Assembly: GCF_029869925.1 (NCBI RefSeq)
Contig: NZ_CP118605.1
Location: forward strand, 2,110,001-2,174,000
Length of the DNA stretch: 64,000 nucleotides
From: Microbulbifer bruguierae
GTDB lineage: Bacteria > Pseudomonadota > Gammaproteobacteria > Pseudomonadales > Cellvibrionaceae
Reading direction: 5' to 3'
In this document: piece after piece, positions 17,765 through 26,375 of the stretch
Numbering within the stretch: position 1 is the first letter of the stretch
How the letters are laid out: each line of letters opens with the position of its first letter
The notes under the pieces: generated by a model
Databases searched by the model: none
Seen by the model: the letters and a program-made list of their open reading frames with translations, nothing else
Told to the model about the DNA's origin: nothing
Made by a program: the position numbers and the translations under genes

Positions 17765-18604
17765 ATGGGCAACAGTATTCGCGATTGGCTGGTGGCGTTG
17801 CTGGTGGTGGCAGCGGTCATTTTCGGTATTTACTGGTTTGCGCTCCGCGAAGCACCCAAGCCGGAAATTCCCGCCCCAGTCACCGAACCCGCACCGGAAA
17901 CCGTCCCATCCGTCGATATCGAACAGCCGGCAGAGGCGGAAATTCCCCCCGCACCGGAACCCGCCCCTCCCGCAGAGCCCCCACGACAACTCCCCGCCCT
18001 CGATGACAGCGACAAGGAGGCCCGCGCCGATATCGCCAGTCTGTCCAGCGGACAGGAACTGGCGGAATGGGTAGAGCCGCAGGAAGTGGTGCGCAAATGG
18101 GTGGCCGCGGTAAATACCGCCACCAAGGGCGACCTGATGCACAAGAACCGCCCCTTCCCCAATCTGAAGGGCGGCATCATCGTCAAGGAATTGGAAATCC
18201 GCCCGGACGGCGCCAAGGTGTACGTACTTTCCCAGGAAAACTACCAGCGCTACGACAAACCAGTGCGCCTGCTGGCCATGGTGGATACCGACAAGGCGGT
18301 CGGCCTCTACCAATTCTGGTACCCGCGCCTGAAACAGGCCTATGGCGAGCTCGGCCTTAAGAACAAGAACTTCCACGCGGCGGTGCTCGCCGCCATCGAT
18401 CAGGTACTTGCCGCGCCGGACATCGAAGGTCCGATCAAACTGGTGCGCCCTACGGTGTACTACAAATTTGAAGACCCGCAGTTGGAAAAAATGCCCGGCC
18501 TACACAAGCTGATGATCCGCATCGGACCGGACAATGCCGCGCGGGTAAAAGAAAAACTGCGCGAACTGAAGGCCAGCCTGCAGAATCTGCCTAGCGACGG
18601 ATAG
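17765..18604 (+). CDS. DUF3014 membrane-anchored periplasmic protein
   Basis: 279 residues of the DUF3014 family. One N-terminal transmembrane helix (WLVALLVVAAVIFGIYWFAL) is followed by a Pro/Ala/Glu-rich linker (about 30-85) spanning the periplasm. The C-terminal globular domain (from ASLSSGQELAEW) includes VVRKWVAAVNTATKGDL and KNRPFPNLKG, which mark the family. Function unknown. GGGAGGAG lies about nine bases before ATG 17765. It is unrelated by content to the starch genes. Confidence 0.85.
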   Translation: MGNSIRDWLVALLVVAAVIFGIYWFALREAPKPEIPAPVTEPAPETVPSVDIEQPAEAEIPPAPEPAPPAEPPRQLPALDDSDKEARADIASLSSGQELAEWVEPQEVVRKWVAAVNTATKGDLMHKNRPFPNLKGGIIVKELEIRPDGAKVYVLSQENYQRYDKPVRLLAMVDTDKAVGLYQFWYPRLKQAYGELGLKNKNFHAAVLAAIDQVLAAPDIEGPIKLVRPTVYYKFEDPQLEKMPGLHKLMIRIGPDNAARVKEKLRELKASLQNLPSDG

Positions 18605-18663
18605 CGCCGTTAAATAATTGGAAACACGCCGGTGGCATTTCGTCACCGGCACAGGTTCAGGGT

Positions 18664-19374
18664 TCAGAAATACTCGTATTCCAGCAGCAGCCGCACGGAC
18701 TGATCAGGGCTTTCACTGGTCAGCCCCTGAATAATTCCCACTTCCCAGCGCAACTGGCGACCACCGTCAAAGCGCCTGGCTCCCAGGACCACCGGTCCGA
18801 TGCCTAGCAGATCTTCCGCTGCATACAGCTCTAGTGCCGGCTCAAACACCTGGGACCAACGATAGCGCGCTTGCGCCCGCAGCCCGGTTTCAAACTCGTC
18901 ACTCACACTCCCCCATTCGTAGGCGAGAGAAAGGTTGGCGGTGCCGGTCCAGCGCCCCCACTCGCGGGCACTGATCAGCGTAGCCACCGCTTCCCACTGA
19001 TTAGTAGAAAATTCCCGCTCCAGTTCAAACAGCATGCCCCAGTCTGCGGCGTATTCACCCTGCTCGCTCAGCTGCCATTTAGCCTCGAGCTCCAGCGCCT
19101 CGACGTCCAGGTCCCGCTCCTGACTTTTTTTTCCGATCGCATAAACTTCCCCAAACCAGCGGTCGGAAAAACCGTAGCCGATGCCCAGGCGATGCAGCCA
19201 GAGATCGTCAAGATCGTCCTCGTCGGAATCCCGGGTTCCCACCGTGCGCCATTCAATTTCCGTTTCCAGCGGCTGAACATAGGGGTCATAAACCCGGTCG
19301 ACCAGATTGCCATCGGCAAGTACCGGAAGACTCGGTAATACAAGCGCTATGCAAATCGCCTTACGCGAATTCAT
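18664..19374 (-). CDS. Putative outer-membrane beta-barrel protein
   Basis: 236 residues with signal peptide MNSRKAICIALVLPSLPVLA. The mature part is made of alternating amphipathic strands (EIEWRTVG, LHRLGIGYGFSDRWFGEVY, TANLSLAYEWG, GLRAQARYRWS) and ends in the aromatic EYEYF, the BAM signal of outer-membrane proteins. Last gene of the ten-gene run; its start overlaps the end of the FTR1 gene by 14 bases. The position suggests an outer-membrane component of iron handling, which is inference only. Confidence 0.7.
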   Translation of the reverse strand: MNSRKAICIALVLPSLPVLADGNLVDRVYDPYVQPLETEIEWRTVGTRDSDEDDLDDLWLHRLGIGYGFSDRWFGEVYAIGKKSQERDLDVEALELEAKWQLSEQGEYAADWGMLFELEREFSTNQWEAVATLISAREWGRWTGTANLSLAYEWGSVSDEFETGLRAQARYRWSQVFEPALELYAAEDLLGIGPVVLGARRFDGGRQLRWEVGIIQGLTSESPDQSVRLLLEYEYF

Positions 19375-20170
19375 TGGAGGACTCCCTTTCCGGCAGGCCG
19401 CGCCTGAACCAGGTCGCGGATAAAAGAAAGGCCATCAGCAACAGACCCAAAACATAGGCAGCGACGGCGATCGGGGTTGGCGTTGCCTCATAGCCCAATA
19501 GCGCATAACACAGCTGCCCCATCAGGGAGTTTTCTGACAACAGTGCCGAGGTATCCCACAGCGGGGTTTGCGCGGGCAGCCAGTCTGCCTGTTCCAGCAA
19601 CTGGGTCGCCTGCAGGCACAGCCCTGCGGCCACCAGGGTGAGAAGTACCAGTGCAACGAGCAGGCGGCGTCTTTGAGGCAAACCTACCAGCAGGTAATAA
19701 AACAGTGCGCCGATACTGAAGCCGATACCGGCACCGATCAACGCCCCCGACAGCACACTTTGCAGCAAATCGCTCTGGTGCCGGAACGCGATCATATACA
19801 CGAAGACTTCCGACCCCTCCCGCAAGGTTGCCAGTGCCACCGCAAATACCATGCACCACTGCAACAATGCGCGATATTGCTGCCTGCCACCGCGATTGTT
19901 GATCAGCAGAATGCCGATCAACAGCAGCAACCCGTAAATGGCAAACTGCATCGCCGCGTTCAGCAGCTCCTGCCCCATCCCGTCAAAGGTTTCAGAAACC
20001 GCGCCAATAGCGGCGCCGTAGGCAATGGACCCGAGAATTCCCCCGGTCAGCGCGATAAATATCCAGCGTGACTTCAATCCCAGGTAGTGCGTCATGGCAA
20101 GCAGAATACTGAGCAGGAGTGCTGCTTCCAGCACTTCGCGCAGCACCAGGATGACACTGGTCAGTAGCAT
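19361..20170 (-). CDS. FTR1-family iron permease
   Basis: 269-residue inner-membrane permease of the FTR1/EfeU family with seven helices. The two iron-translocation motifs are LREVLEAALL near the N-terminus (REVLE instead of the usual REGLE) and LREGSEVFVY around residue 120. EfeU-type systems take up ferrous iron after oxidation to ferric. ATG 20170 follows GGGAGAA; the longer frame starts at TTG. It lies 19 bases after the cupredoxin gene, matching the EfeU plus cupredoxin-domain partner logic. No Dyp-peroxidase EfeB is present nearby. Confidence 0.9.
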   Translation of the reverse strand: MLLTSVILVLREVLEAALLLSILLAMTHYLGLKSRWIFIALTGGILGSIAYGAAIGAVSETFDGMGQELLNAAMQFAIYGLLLLIGILLINNRGGRQQYRALLQWCMVFAVALATLREGSEVFVYMIAFRHQSDLLQSVLSGALIGAGIGFSIGALFYYLLVGLPQRRRLLVALVLLTLVAAGLCLQATQLLEQADWLPAQTPLWDTSALLSENSLMGQLCYALLGYEATPTPIAVAAYVLGLLLMAFLLSATWFRRGLPERESSNEFA

Positions 20171-20189
20171 GATGGCTTTCTCCCGGTCA

Positions 20190-20555
20190 TCATTGCGCAA
20201 TCACCTTGCCCTGTGCCGTTTTCGGATTGAACTCCCCAAAAAATGGGTACTCTCCAGGAGCCAGCGGCCCGATAAAAATAATGGCTTTCTGCCCCCCCAT
20301 AATGACTTTCTCGCGATTGAGTTCATAACTTTCGAATTCTTCGGGTGTGGCATCGCGGTTAATTACAATCAGTTTTATCTTGGTATTCGCGGGCACCTTG
20401 AGCACCGACGGGTAAAACAGGTGGTCGCGGATCTCGAGTTGTATTTCCGGATGCGCAGCGCTGGCCGGCAGCGCCGGCATCCACACGGAAACAACCCCGG
20501 TAATACTGGCGATCAAACGGTTACGAAAGCGCGCGTTCATCTTCGACATTCTCAT
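20190..20555 (-). CDS. Periplasmic cupredoxin-domain protein (EfeO-type)
   Basis: 121 residues: signal peptide ending ALPASAA, then a cupredoxin-like domain. LEIRDHLFYPSVLKVPANTK followed by VINRDATPEEFESYEL and a terminal GEYPFFGEFNP is the pattern of the cupredoxin_1 domain found in EfeO-like iron proteins. The classical Cys-His-Met type 1 copper ligands are not all present, so it more likely binds or oxidises iron for the adjacent FTR1 permease. The start overlaps the histidine kinase end; internal ATGs at 20549 and 20540 are alternatives. Confidence 0.8.
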   Translation of the reverse strand: MRMSKMNARFRNRLIASITGVVSVWMPALPASAAHPEIQLEIRDHLFYPSVLKVPANTKIKLIVINRDATPEEFESYELNREKVIMGGQKAIIFIGPLAPGEYPFFGEFNPKTAQGKVIAQ

Positions 20556-21909
20556 TGGTTATTTCACGCGTTGTTCTTTCCAGTGAAGGGAAGCGCACCA
20601 CGACCAACAGTCCCGGTGCCTGCGCACGGCCAAGGGGAGAAGGTCCAAGAGTGATCTGCGCCTGATGCAGTTCGGCAATATGGTGCACGATGGAAAGTCC
20701 CAGCCCACAACCGGACACCCGACTTTCATGGCGGTCGCCACCCACGCGGTAAAACCGCTCAAAAACCCGCTCGCGCTCCGCGGTGGAAATACCCGGGCCG
20801 GAATCCGCCACCTGTAACACCACAGCATTTTCCAGCACACGCACATCGACCGCGATCCGGCCACTTTCGGGGGTATATTTACCGGCATTGTTGAGCAGGT
20901 TCTGCAGCAGCAACACCAGCGCGAACTGGTCGCCAAGGATATAAGCAGCCTCCCCACCCAATTCAATTTCCTGCGCGCGGCGGGCAAATGTCGGATACGA
21001 GTCTGCAATGACATCCCGTGCCAGGCGGTGCAGATCGATGGGTTCAAAGCGCGCCGGGTAATGCTCCGGCGTCATACGGAACAGGTTGAGCATCTGTTCT
21101 ACCAGATGCGACATACGCGCGATGCTGTTCTGCAGTTGCAGCAGGGACTGCTGGGTTTCCCCACTATTTTTCGCTAACAAGTTGGCCAGATTGTCCGCAT
21201 GTACCTGTATCGCAGCAATGGGCGTGCGCAGTTCGTGGGCGGCGTCAGCGGAGAAGCGTCGCTCCCGGTCAAAGGAGGCCTGCAGGCGTTCGAGCAGCGC
21301 ATTGGTGGAGCGCACCAGTGGCAACAGTTCTTCCGGCGGCGATGACAGGGCCAGCGGCGTCAGATCCTCAGCGCGCTTGCGACGTAACTCGTCCGCCAGC
21401 TGTCGCAGGCTGTTCAGGCCGCGGCCCACCACCAGCCAGATCAACAAGCCGGCAACCGGCAGTCCCAACAGGATCGGCACTACCGACTGCAGCACCACCT
21501 CATCCGCCAGGCGAAAGCGCAGGTCGACCCGTTCCGCCACACGGATCGAGCGGCCGTCGTCACCGGTGTGCCGATATACCCGCCAGCGAAACCCGGAAAA
21601 ATTTTCCTCGCTGAATCCCGCCTTCCCTTCACCGATGGGCGTCACGGGGGCATTGTCCGAGCGCATCAGTATCTTGCCGTCACGGGACCAGACCTGAAAC
21701 GCCTGCAGGTCGTTTTCATTCACCACCAGTGACGCAGCCCGATTGACCGGCATCGCCGCCAGCAATCTGGCAGTACCGAGAATCTGGCGATCGAACAGAC
21801 GCTCCGCCTCCGCCATACTCGCGCGATAACCGTGCAGTGCGGCGACAAAGTTCACCAGGGTGATGGTGGATAGCAGCGCAATCAGCAGGAATATTCGGAT
21901 TGACTTCAA
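20521..21909 (-). CDS. Sensor histidine kinase (QseC/PmrB type)
   Basis: 462-residue inner-membrane sensor kinase. N-terminal helix, periplasmic sensor domain of about 135 residues, second helix (VVPILLGLPVAGLLIWLVVG), HAMP-like linker, H-box AAHELRTPIAAIQ (phospho-accepting histidine), N-box LLNNAGKYTP, and G-boxes DSGPGIS and GCGLGLSIVHH. It overlaps the response regulator by four bases. Being embedded between an iron permease and a diiron oxidase module, it may sense iron or another metal (inference). Confidence 0.92.
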   Translation of the reverse strand: MKSIRIFLLIALLSTITLVNFVAALHGYRASMAEAERLFDRQILGTARLLAAMPVNRAASLVVNENDLQAFQVWSRDGKILMRSDNAPVTPIGEGKAGFSEENFSGFRWRVYRHTGDDGRSIRVAERVDLRFRLADEVVLQSVVPILLGLPVAGLLIWLVVGRGLNSLRQLADELRRKRAEDLTPLALSSPPEELLPLVRSTNALLERLQASFDRERRFSADAAHELRTPIAAIQVHADNLANLLAKNSGETQQSLLQLQNSIARMSHLVEQMLNLFRMTPEHYPARFEPIDLHRLARDVIADSYPTFARRAQEIELGGEAAYILGDQFALVLLLQNLLNNAGKYTPESGRIAVDVRVLENAVVLQVADSGPGISTAERERVFERFYRVGGDRHESRVSGCGLGLSIVHHIAELHQAQITLGPSPLGRAQAPGLLVVVRFPSLERTTREITNENVEDERALS

Positions 21910-22568
21910 CGCGCCGGCCCCAGCTTGTAGCCGACGCCACGGATAGTCTGAATCAAATCGGTACTGATTTTTTTACGCAGGTTGTGAATGTGCACATCCA
22001 CGGTATTGCTCGCAACCGACTCGCCCCAGCTGTACAGCTTGTCCTCAAGCTGTTCGCGGCTGAGGATATGTCCGGGGCGCTCCGCCAGTGCGCGCAACAG
22101 GCTGAATTCCCGGCGCGAAAGCCGCACCGGATTTCCCGCGTAATGAACGGTGTGCGTCGCCAGATTGATGACCACGTCACCGATGATGACTTCGGCAGAA
22201 CCGCCACTGGCGCCGCGGCGTTCCAGCGCGCGCAAGCGCGCCAGCAGCTCGTCCACCGCAAACGGCTTGGTGAGGTAATCATCGGCACCGGCATCCAGCC
22301 CCTGCACTTTTGACGGCAGGTCGTCGCGAGCAGTCAGGATAAGCACCGGCGTTTTTATCTGGCGCCCGCGCAGGGCCTTGAGTACCCCGAGTCCGTCCAT
22401 GTCCGGCAGGCCCAGGTCGAGCACCAGAAGGTCCGGCTGCGCGGCCACGGCAAGCGCAACGCCCTTACTGCCAGACGGGGTGTGATCGACGGCATAGCCG
22501 GCGTGGCGCAATGCCGTGGCAATCCCTTCTGCCAGGGACTGGTCGTCTTCAATCAACAGTATCCGCAT
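21906..22568 (-). CDS. OmpR-family response regulator (QseB/PmrA type)
   Basis: 220 residues. Receiver domain with acidic pocket IEDD, phospho-acceptor D51 in LVLDLGLPDMDG, conserved threonine in LTARDD and lysine in TKPF. A winged-helix domain from about residue 125 contains RLSRREFSLLRALAE and VDVHIHNLRKK. Typical QseB/PmrA length. The direct repeat CTTAAG-N5-CTTAAT upstream of the operon (27210-27226) fits the known PmrA/QseB box, so this regulator probably controls its own ten-gene run. Confidence 0.93.
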   Translation of the reverse strand: MRILLIEDDQSLAEGIATALRHAGYAVDHTPSGSKGVALAVAAQPDLLVLDLGLPDMDGLGVLKALRGRQIKTPVLILTARDDLPSKVQGLDAGADDYLTKPFAVDELLARLRALERRGASGGSAEVIIGDVVINLATHTVHYAGNPVRLSRREFSLLRALAERPGHILSREQLEDKLYSWGESVASNTVDVHIHNLRKKISTDLIQTIRGVGYKLGPAR

Positions 22569-22595
22569 ACTTCCCCGCCGGTTTACTCCACCGGC

Positions 22596-23285
22596 TCAGT
22601 GGAGTTTCTGCCGAATTTTCGCCTGCAGTTGCTTGATCTGGCCAAGGCGTCCTTCACTGGCCACCGGGCGGTTCATGTCTTCGGGACCATGCTCGGCGCG
22701 ATCGGCAAAGGTAAGCGCCTCGGTATACTGCTTCTGCTGAAACAGATAATCGGCATAAAAATAATTGGCATCCATGTCATCGGCGCCGTATTCCAGCCCC
22801 TTTAACAGGAAGGTCTGTGCCTTTTTATCATCACCGAAACCAATCGGCCAGCCGGGCACCTGGTAATACAGCGAACCGAGGCTGGTATAGGCCGCGCCGT
22901 CCAGTACGCTGCCGTCCAGTGCAATGGCATGCTCCAGGTCGGCCTTGGCCGCTTTCACGATAGGCAGCGCCCCCAACCCGCCTTTGGCACCGGCATGGGA
23001 GGCGTGAACGATGCCACTCCAGGTCCACACCGCGGCATTGTCGGGATAGCGCACCGTCAATGCGCGGGCTTTTTCCGACAATACCCCTAGCTTTTCCGCA
23101 CGCTGTTTTTCCGGTGTCAGGTACTGGATCTGCGCCCAATCGCGCTGCAGATCGTGTAGGTCCTGCTCGGCAGTCTGCGCAAAGGACGGCATCGCCAGCG
23201 CACTGATCCAAAAGAACAGACACAACAGCAGGCTGCGCAGATGGGTGCTGGCCTTTCCTTGGATTGCAGTGGACAGAGTATTCAT
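22596..23285 (-). CDS. Periplasmic TPR-like protein
   Basis: 229 residues: signal sequence ending MPSFAQ, then helical repeats. ARYPDNAAVWTWSGIVHASH, LEHAIALDGSVLDGAAYTSLG and DANYFYADYLFQQKQYTEAL have tetratricopeptide character, resembling TRAP-associated TatT-like proteins. It is regularly found beside acyl ligase / SDR / thermostable-hemolysin genes in marine gammaproteobacteria (recollection, not checked). ATG 23285 follows GGGAGAA. Probably a periplasmic scaffold or binding protein; role unknown. Confidence 0.7.
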   Translation of the reverse strand: MNTLSTAIQGKASTHLRSLLLCLFFWISALAMPSFAQTAEQDLHDLQRDWAQIQYLTPEKQRAEKLGVLSEKARALTVRYPDNAAVWTWSGIVHASHAGAKGGLGALPIVKAAKADLEHAIALDGSVLDGAAYTSLGSLYYQVPGWPIGFGDDKKAQTFLLKGLEYGADDMDANYFYADYLFQQKQYTEALTFADRAEHGPEDMNRPVASEGRLGQIKQLQAKIRQKLH

Positions 23286-23296
23286 CAAGTTTCTCC

Positions 23297-24109
23297 CTAT
23301 GGATGGTTTTGCTCGGCGAAGCGGCGAATCACCGGCATTTTCTTTACCAGTGCACTGTCGACCAGCGACGGTAATACGGCATTGATCTTGATAAACAGGC
23401 GCTCAGGCCAGCCCATAAAGCGGCGCGCGCTGCGTCCGCCCTCGAGCAGTGCCAGACATTGTTTGGCGACCAGTGTTGGGGAGTCCGAACGGTTGCCCAG
23501 CGCACGGTTGAGCTCTACCACCGCGTCGGTATTCAGGGATGTGTCCACGGCGCGGGGCGCGAGATAGTGGACCTTGACCCGGCTGTCTCCGAGCTCACGG
23601 CGCAGCGCTTCGGTAAACCCGTGCAGGCCAGACTTGCTGGCCCCGTAGATGCTGAAACCCGGGTGACCGATATGCCCAAACGCCGAGCCAATATTGATCA
23701 CCGCACCCCGTGGACTGCGCAGCAACAGTGGCAACAGGTCGCGGGTCAGTGCCATGGGTGCCAGTAAATTGGTTTCCAGTATCGCGCGCATGGCGGTATC
23801 GTCGGTGTCGGCGAGCAGTGCAAAGCGGGCAACACCAGCGTTATTGATCAGCACGTCCACACCACTGGAAAGCGAATGACAGGTGCGAATCAATTCACAG
23901 CGCTGTTGCGCATCGCACAGGTCCGCCGGTAACACCAGGTGCCGGTGAGCTTCGGGTAGTTCGCTGCGCAATTGTTCAAGTACACGCTCGCTACGGCCCT
24001 GCAGCAGCAAACTGTGTCCGCGTACGGCAAGACTGTGGGCCAGGGCATTGCCGATGCCGCCGCTGGCACCGGTCAGTAAAATAGTGCGTGTTTTATCGGT
24101 GTTCTCCAT
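23297..24109 (-). CDS. Short-chain dehydrogenase/reductase
   Basis: 270-residue classical SDR. NAD(P)-binding TGASGGIGNA at the N-terminus, LINNAGVA (NNAG motif) and the catalytic YGASK (Tyr-x-x-x-Lys) with serine in NIGSAFG. An arginine after strand 2 (QGRSE) points to NADP(H). The C-terminal tail (FMGWPERLFIKIN...) resembles acyl-chain SDRs of the DltE/YqjQ kind. It starts two bases after the stop of the diiron oxidase gene, so they are translated together; it probably reduces or oxidises an acyl-derived intermediate. Confidence 0.9.
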   Translation of the reverse strand: MENTDKTRTILLTGASGGIGNALAHSLAVRGHSLLLQGRSERVLEQLRSELPEAHRHLVLPADLCDAQQRCELIRTCHSLSSGVDVLINNAGVARFALLADTDDTAMRAILETNLLAPMALTRDLLPLLLRSPRGAVINIGSAFGHIGHPGFSIYGASKSGLHGFTEALRRELGDSRVKVHYLAPRAVDTSLNTDAVVELNRALGNRSDSPTLVAKQCLALLEGGRSARRFMGWPERLFIKINAVLPSLVDSALVKKMPVIRRFAEQNHP

Positions 24110-24111
24110 GA

Positions 24112-24783
24112 TCAGGCGACCTCGGCGATCGCACTGACCGCGGCGACTTCGCGGAATATGCCTGCATACAGGCGATAAATGGCCCGCGCACCATGCACAA
24201 TCGCGCGCTGGTCTTCTGCATCGTCAATCTTGTTCATCAGCCCCTGGAAAAATTCCACGTGCCCTACATCCAGGGCGCCGTGGGAGCGCAGGTAGCTGAA
24301 CGCGCTACTCGGTAAATCCAGTGATTTCTGAATCGCGCCCGCCGCCAGATCCGCGAGCTTTATGCTGGTGCCCTCGAGTACATGCACCATGCCGAAAAAA
24401 CCGAGGGGGTTACCGCGGGCGATGGTGTCGTAGGCATAGGCCACCATCAATTCGGTACTGAAATTTGGTTTGCTGCGCCGCACCGCTTCCGCATCCGCAC
24501 CACAGGCAGCGATGTCATTCAGAACCCACTCCTGATGGCCGGTTTCTTCCTCGATATATTCCGCGAGTGCCACTCGCAACCACTCCTGCCGGTCCGTAAG
24601 GCGGCTGCCACAAGCCATCATCAGCGGGACGGTATGTTTGACGTGGTGATAGGCCTGAGACAGAAATCCGACATATTCCTCGAGCGTGATTTCGCCACGG
24701 GCACCCCGCTGGATCACCGGCAGGCTGAGCAGCTGCTGTCGCTCGGGTTCGGTCTCACGCTGTAACTGGTCGAAGAAATTCAT
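24112..24783 (-). CDS. Heme-oxygenase-like diiron oxidase (TenA/UndA-like)
   Basis: 223-residue all-helical protein of the iron-containing redox enzyme / TenA-like group. Candidate iron ligands are E80 and H83 in EETGHQEW, E137 in HVLEGTS and H175 in DVGHVEFF. The spacing resembles UndA, which decarboxylates medium-chain fatty acids to 1-alkenes (UndA ligands recalled as E101, H104, E159, H194). The first ligand of UndA has no clear equivalent here; H46, H47 or H50 may replace it. Being fused by overlap to an acyl-CoA ligase gene and followed by an SDR, it probably oxidises a fatty-acyl or amino-acyl substrate. Often annotated TenA regulator, which is misleading. Confidence 0.8.
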   Translation of the reverse strand: MNFFDQLQRETEPERQQLLSLPVIQRGARGEITLEEYVGFLSQAYHHVKHTVPLMMACGSRLTDRQEWLRVALAEYIEEETGHQEWVLNDIAACGADAEAVRRSKPNFSTELMVAYAYDTIARGNPLGFFGMVHVLEGTSIKLADLAAGAIQKSLDLPSSAFSYLRSHGALDVGHVEFFQGLMNKIDDAEDQRAIVHGARAIYRLYAGIFREVAAVSAIAEVA

Positions 24784-26375
24784 TGGGTAACTCCTGGATT
24801 TGGCGCACCAGCAGCGAGGGCGGGTGACGAAGGGGAACTGGTTTTCGGCGGGATTCGATAGAGGTTTTCGATGATCTGCGCATAGCGCCTGGCAATAGGA
24901 TCGCGACGTGGGCGACCATTGGCGGTAAGCAGGCCACCGGAAAATGTGAGCGGCTCAGGCAACAACGCCCAGTGCTGGATACGGGCGTAATCCGGCAGCC
25001 CACCGTTGACCGTTGCGATCCAGTCGTCGATTTGCCGTATATCGGTATCGGGGCGAACGAACAGCAGCGCACTGCAATAAGGACGAGCATCCCCGACCAC
25101 CACACACTGCAGGATCTGCTGTGAACGCAGTAATTCGCTCTCGATCCACTCCGGCGAAATGTTGCGGCCATAGGTACTGATCAGGATATTTTTCTTGCGC
25201 CCGGTAATGTGCAGGAAGCCATCGCTATCCCGGGATCCCAGGTCGCCCGTGGCCAGCCATCCATCTTCGCAGCCATCACCGTCGTCACTGCCACCACCTT
25301 CGGCGCTGTCAGGCTGCGTGCCCAGGTATCCGAGGTAACGCGGGCCCCGCACCACCACCTCGCCATTTCGCAACGAGATCTCGCAGTGCGGCAGCGGTTT
25401 GCCCGCGGTACCCTCGCGCACGGCACCGGGCAGATTCAGCGCCACCACCGAACCGCATTCGGAAAGACCGTAGCCCTCGTACACCGGCAACCCCATGAGG
25501 GTCGCTTCCCGCAGCAGCTCGGCGGATACCTTGCCACCACCCACAGCCACGAAGCGCAACGAGACAGGTGGTTGCCAACCGGAGTTATCCACCTGCTCCA
25601 GCAGCGACTTCAGGATCTGTGGCAACAGGATCAGGCTGTCCGGCTGGTGCTCGTCGATACAGGCGCACAGGCGCGGCATATCCAGTTGCGAGCTGCCGGA
25701 GAAACCCAGTCGCTCCAGACCCGGCACCAGCGCGGTACCGCCCAGCAGCCAGCAGGTGTAGGCGCCGGCAACGTTTTCCAGCAGGGTCGCCAGCGGCAGC
25801 AGGCACATATGGGTGGCGCAGCGCAGGGGCGCGAGACACTCCGCCAGTGCTTCGGCGGTGGCGAACTGGGTCGCATTGGAGAGACACACCCCCCTCGGGG
25901 TCCCGGTGGAGCCAGAGGTGAAGGTGATCTTGGCAGTTTCCGCTGGCAGTTTTGCCGGCTGGACCTGACTGCACGGCAGCAGGGTCATGCCGGCGAACGC
26001 CTCGGCCGGGCCAAATCCCGGCGCGTCGGCAAAATAATCGGGCATGTCGGTCAGCAGCGCCTGCAAGCCGCTGGTAACGAGAGTGTGCAGAAGCTGTTGT
26101 GGCGAGAAGAATCCGGGCAGCGGAACCAGGGTCACTCCCGCCAACTGGCAGGCGAGATCCACCAACAGCCAGCGGGGACCGTTGTTGGCGAACAGGCCGA
26201 CCACTTGCAGGTCACGGCGAGTTATCGCTTCGGCAATAGCCGTCACTTCCTGCATCAATTCGCCGTAGGTAAATCCCTCGTGGTCGCCAAGCAGTGCCGC
26301 GCGCCCGGGATAGGTTTCGGCCGTAGCGCGCAGGCTCTGCAACAGCGGGGAATGGGCATGCGGGTTATCCGTCAT
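24780..26375 (-). CDS. AMP-binding acyl-CoA synthetase-like ligase
   Basis: 531-residue adenylate-forming enzyme. P-loop-like motif ITFTSGSTGTPRGV, YEGYGLSECGS (A5), GWLATGDLGSRDSDGF (A7) and TGRKKNILISTYGRNISPEW (A8). It is shorter at the C-terminus than typical long-chain ligases, and the A10 lysine is not obvious. A much longer frame exists, but ATG 26375 overlaps the preceding stop (ATGA) and is the true start. The 3' end likewise overlaps the diiron oxidase gene. It presumably activates a fatty acid for the neighbouring enzymes. Confidence 0.9.
   Translation of the reverse strand: MTDNPHAHSPLLQSLRATAETYPGRAALLGDHEGFTYGELMQEVTAIAEAITRRDLQVVGLFANNGPRWLLVDLACQLAGVTLVPLPGFFSPQQLLHTLVTSGLQALLTDMPDYFADAPGFGPAEAFAGMTLLPCSQVQPAKLPAETAKITFTSGSTGTPRGVCLSNATQFATAEALAECLAPLRCATHMCLLPLATLLENVAGAYTCWLLGGTALVPGLERLGFSGSSQLDMPRLCACIDEHQPDSLILLPQILKSLLEQVDNSGWQPPVSLRFVAVGGGKVSAELLREATLMGLPVYEGYGLSECGSVVALNLPGAVREGTAGKPLPHCEISLRNGEVVVRGPRYLGYLGTQPDSAEGGGSDDGDGCEDGWLATGDLGSRDSDGFLHITGRKKNILISTYGRNISPEWIESELLRSQQILQCVVVGDARPYCSALLFVRPDTDIRQIDDWIATVNGGLPDYARIQHWALLPEPLTFSGGLLTANGRPRRDPIARRYAQIIENLYRIPPKTSSPSSPALAAGAPNPGVTQ

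Noticed and set aside
24112..24783. TenA thiaminase / transcriptional regulator
   Set aside because: The iron-ligand pattern and the acyl-ligase/SDR context fit a diiron oxidase better; no DNA-binding domain is present.
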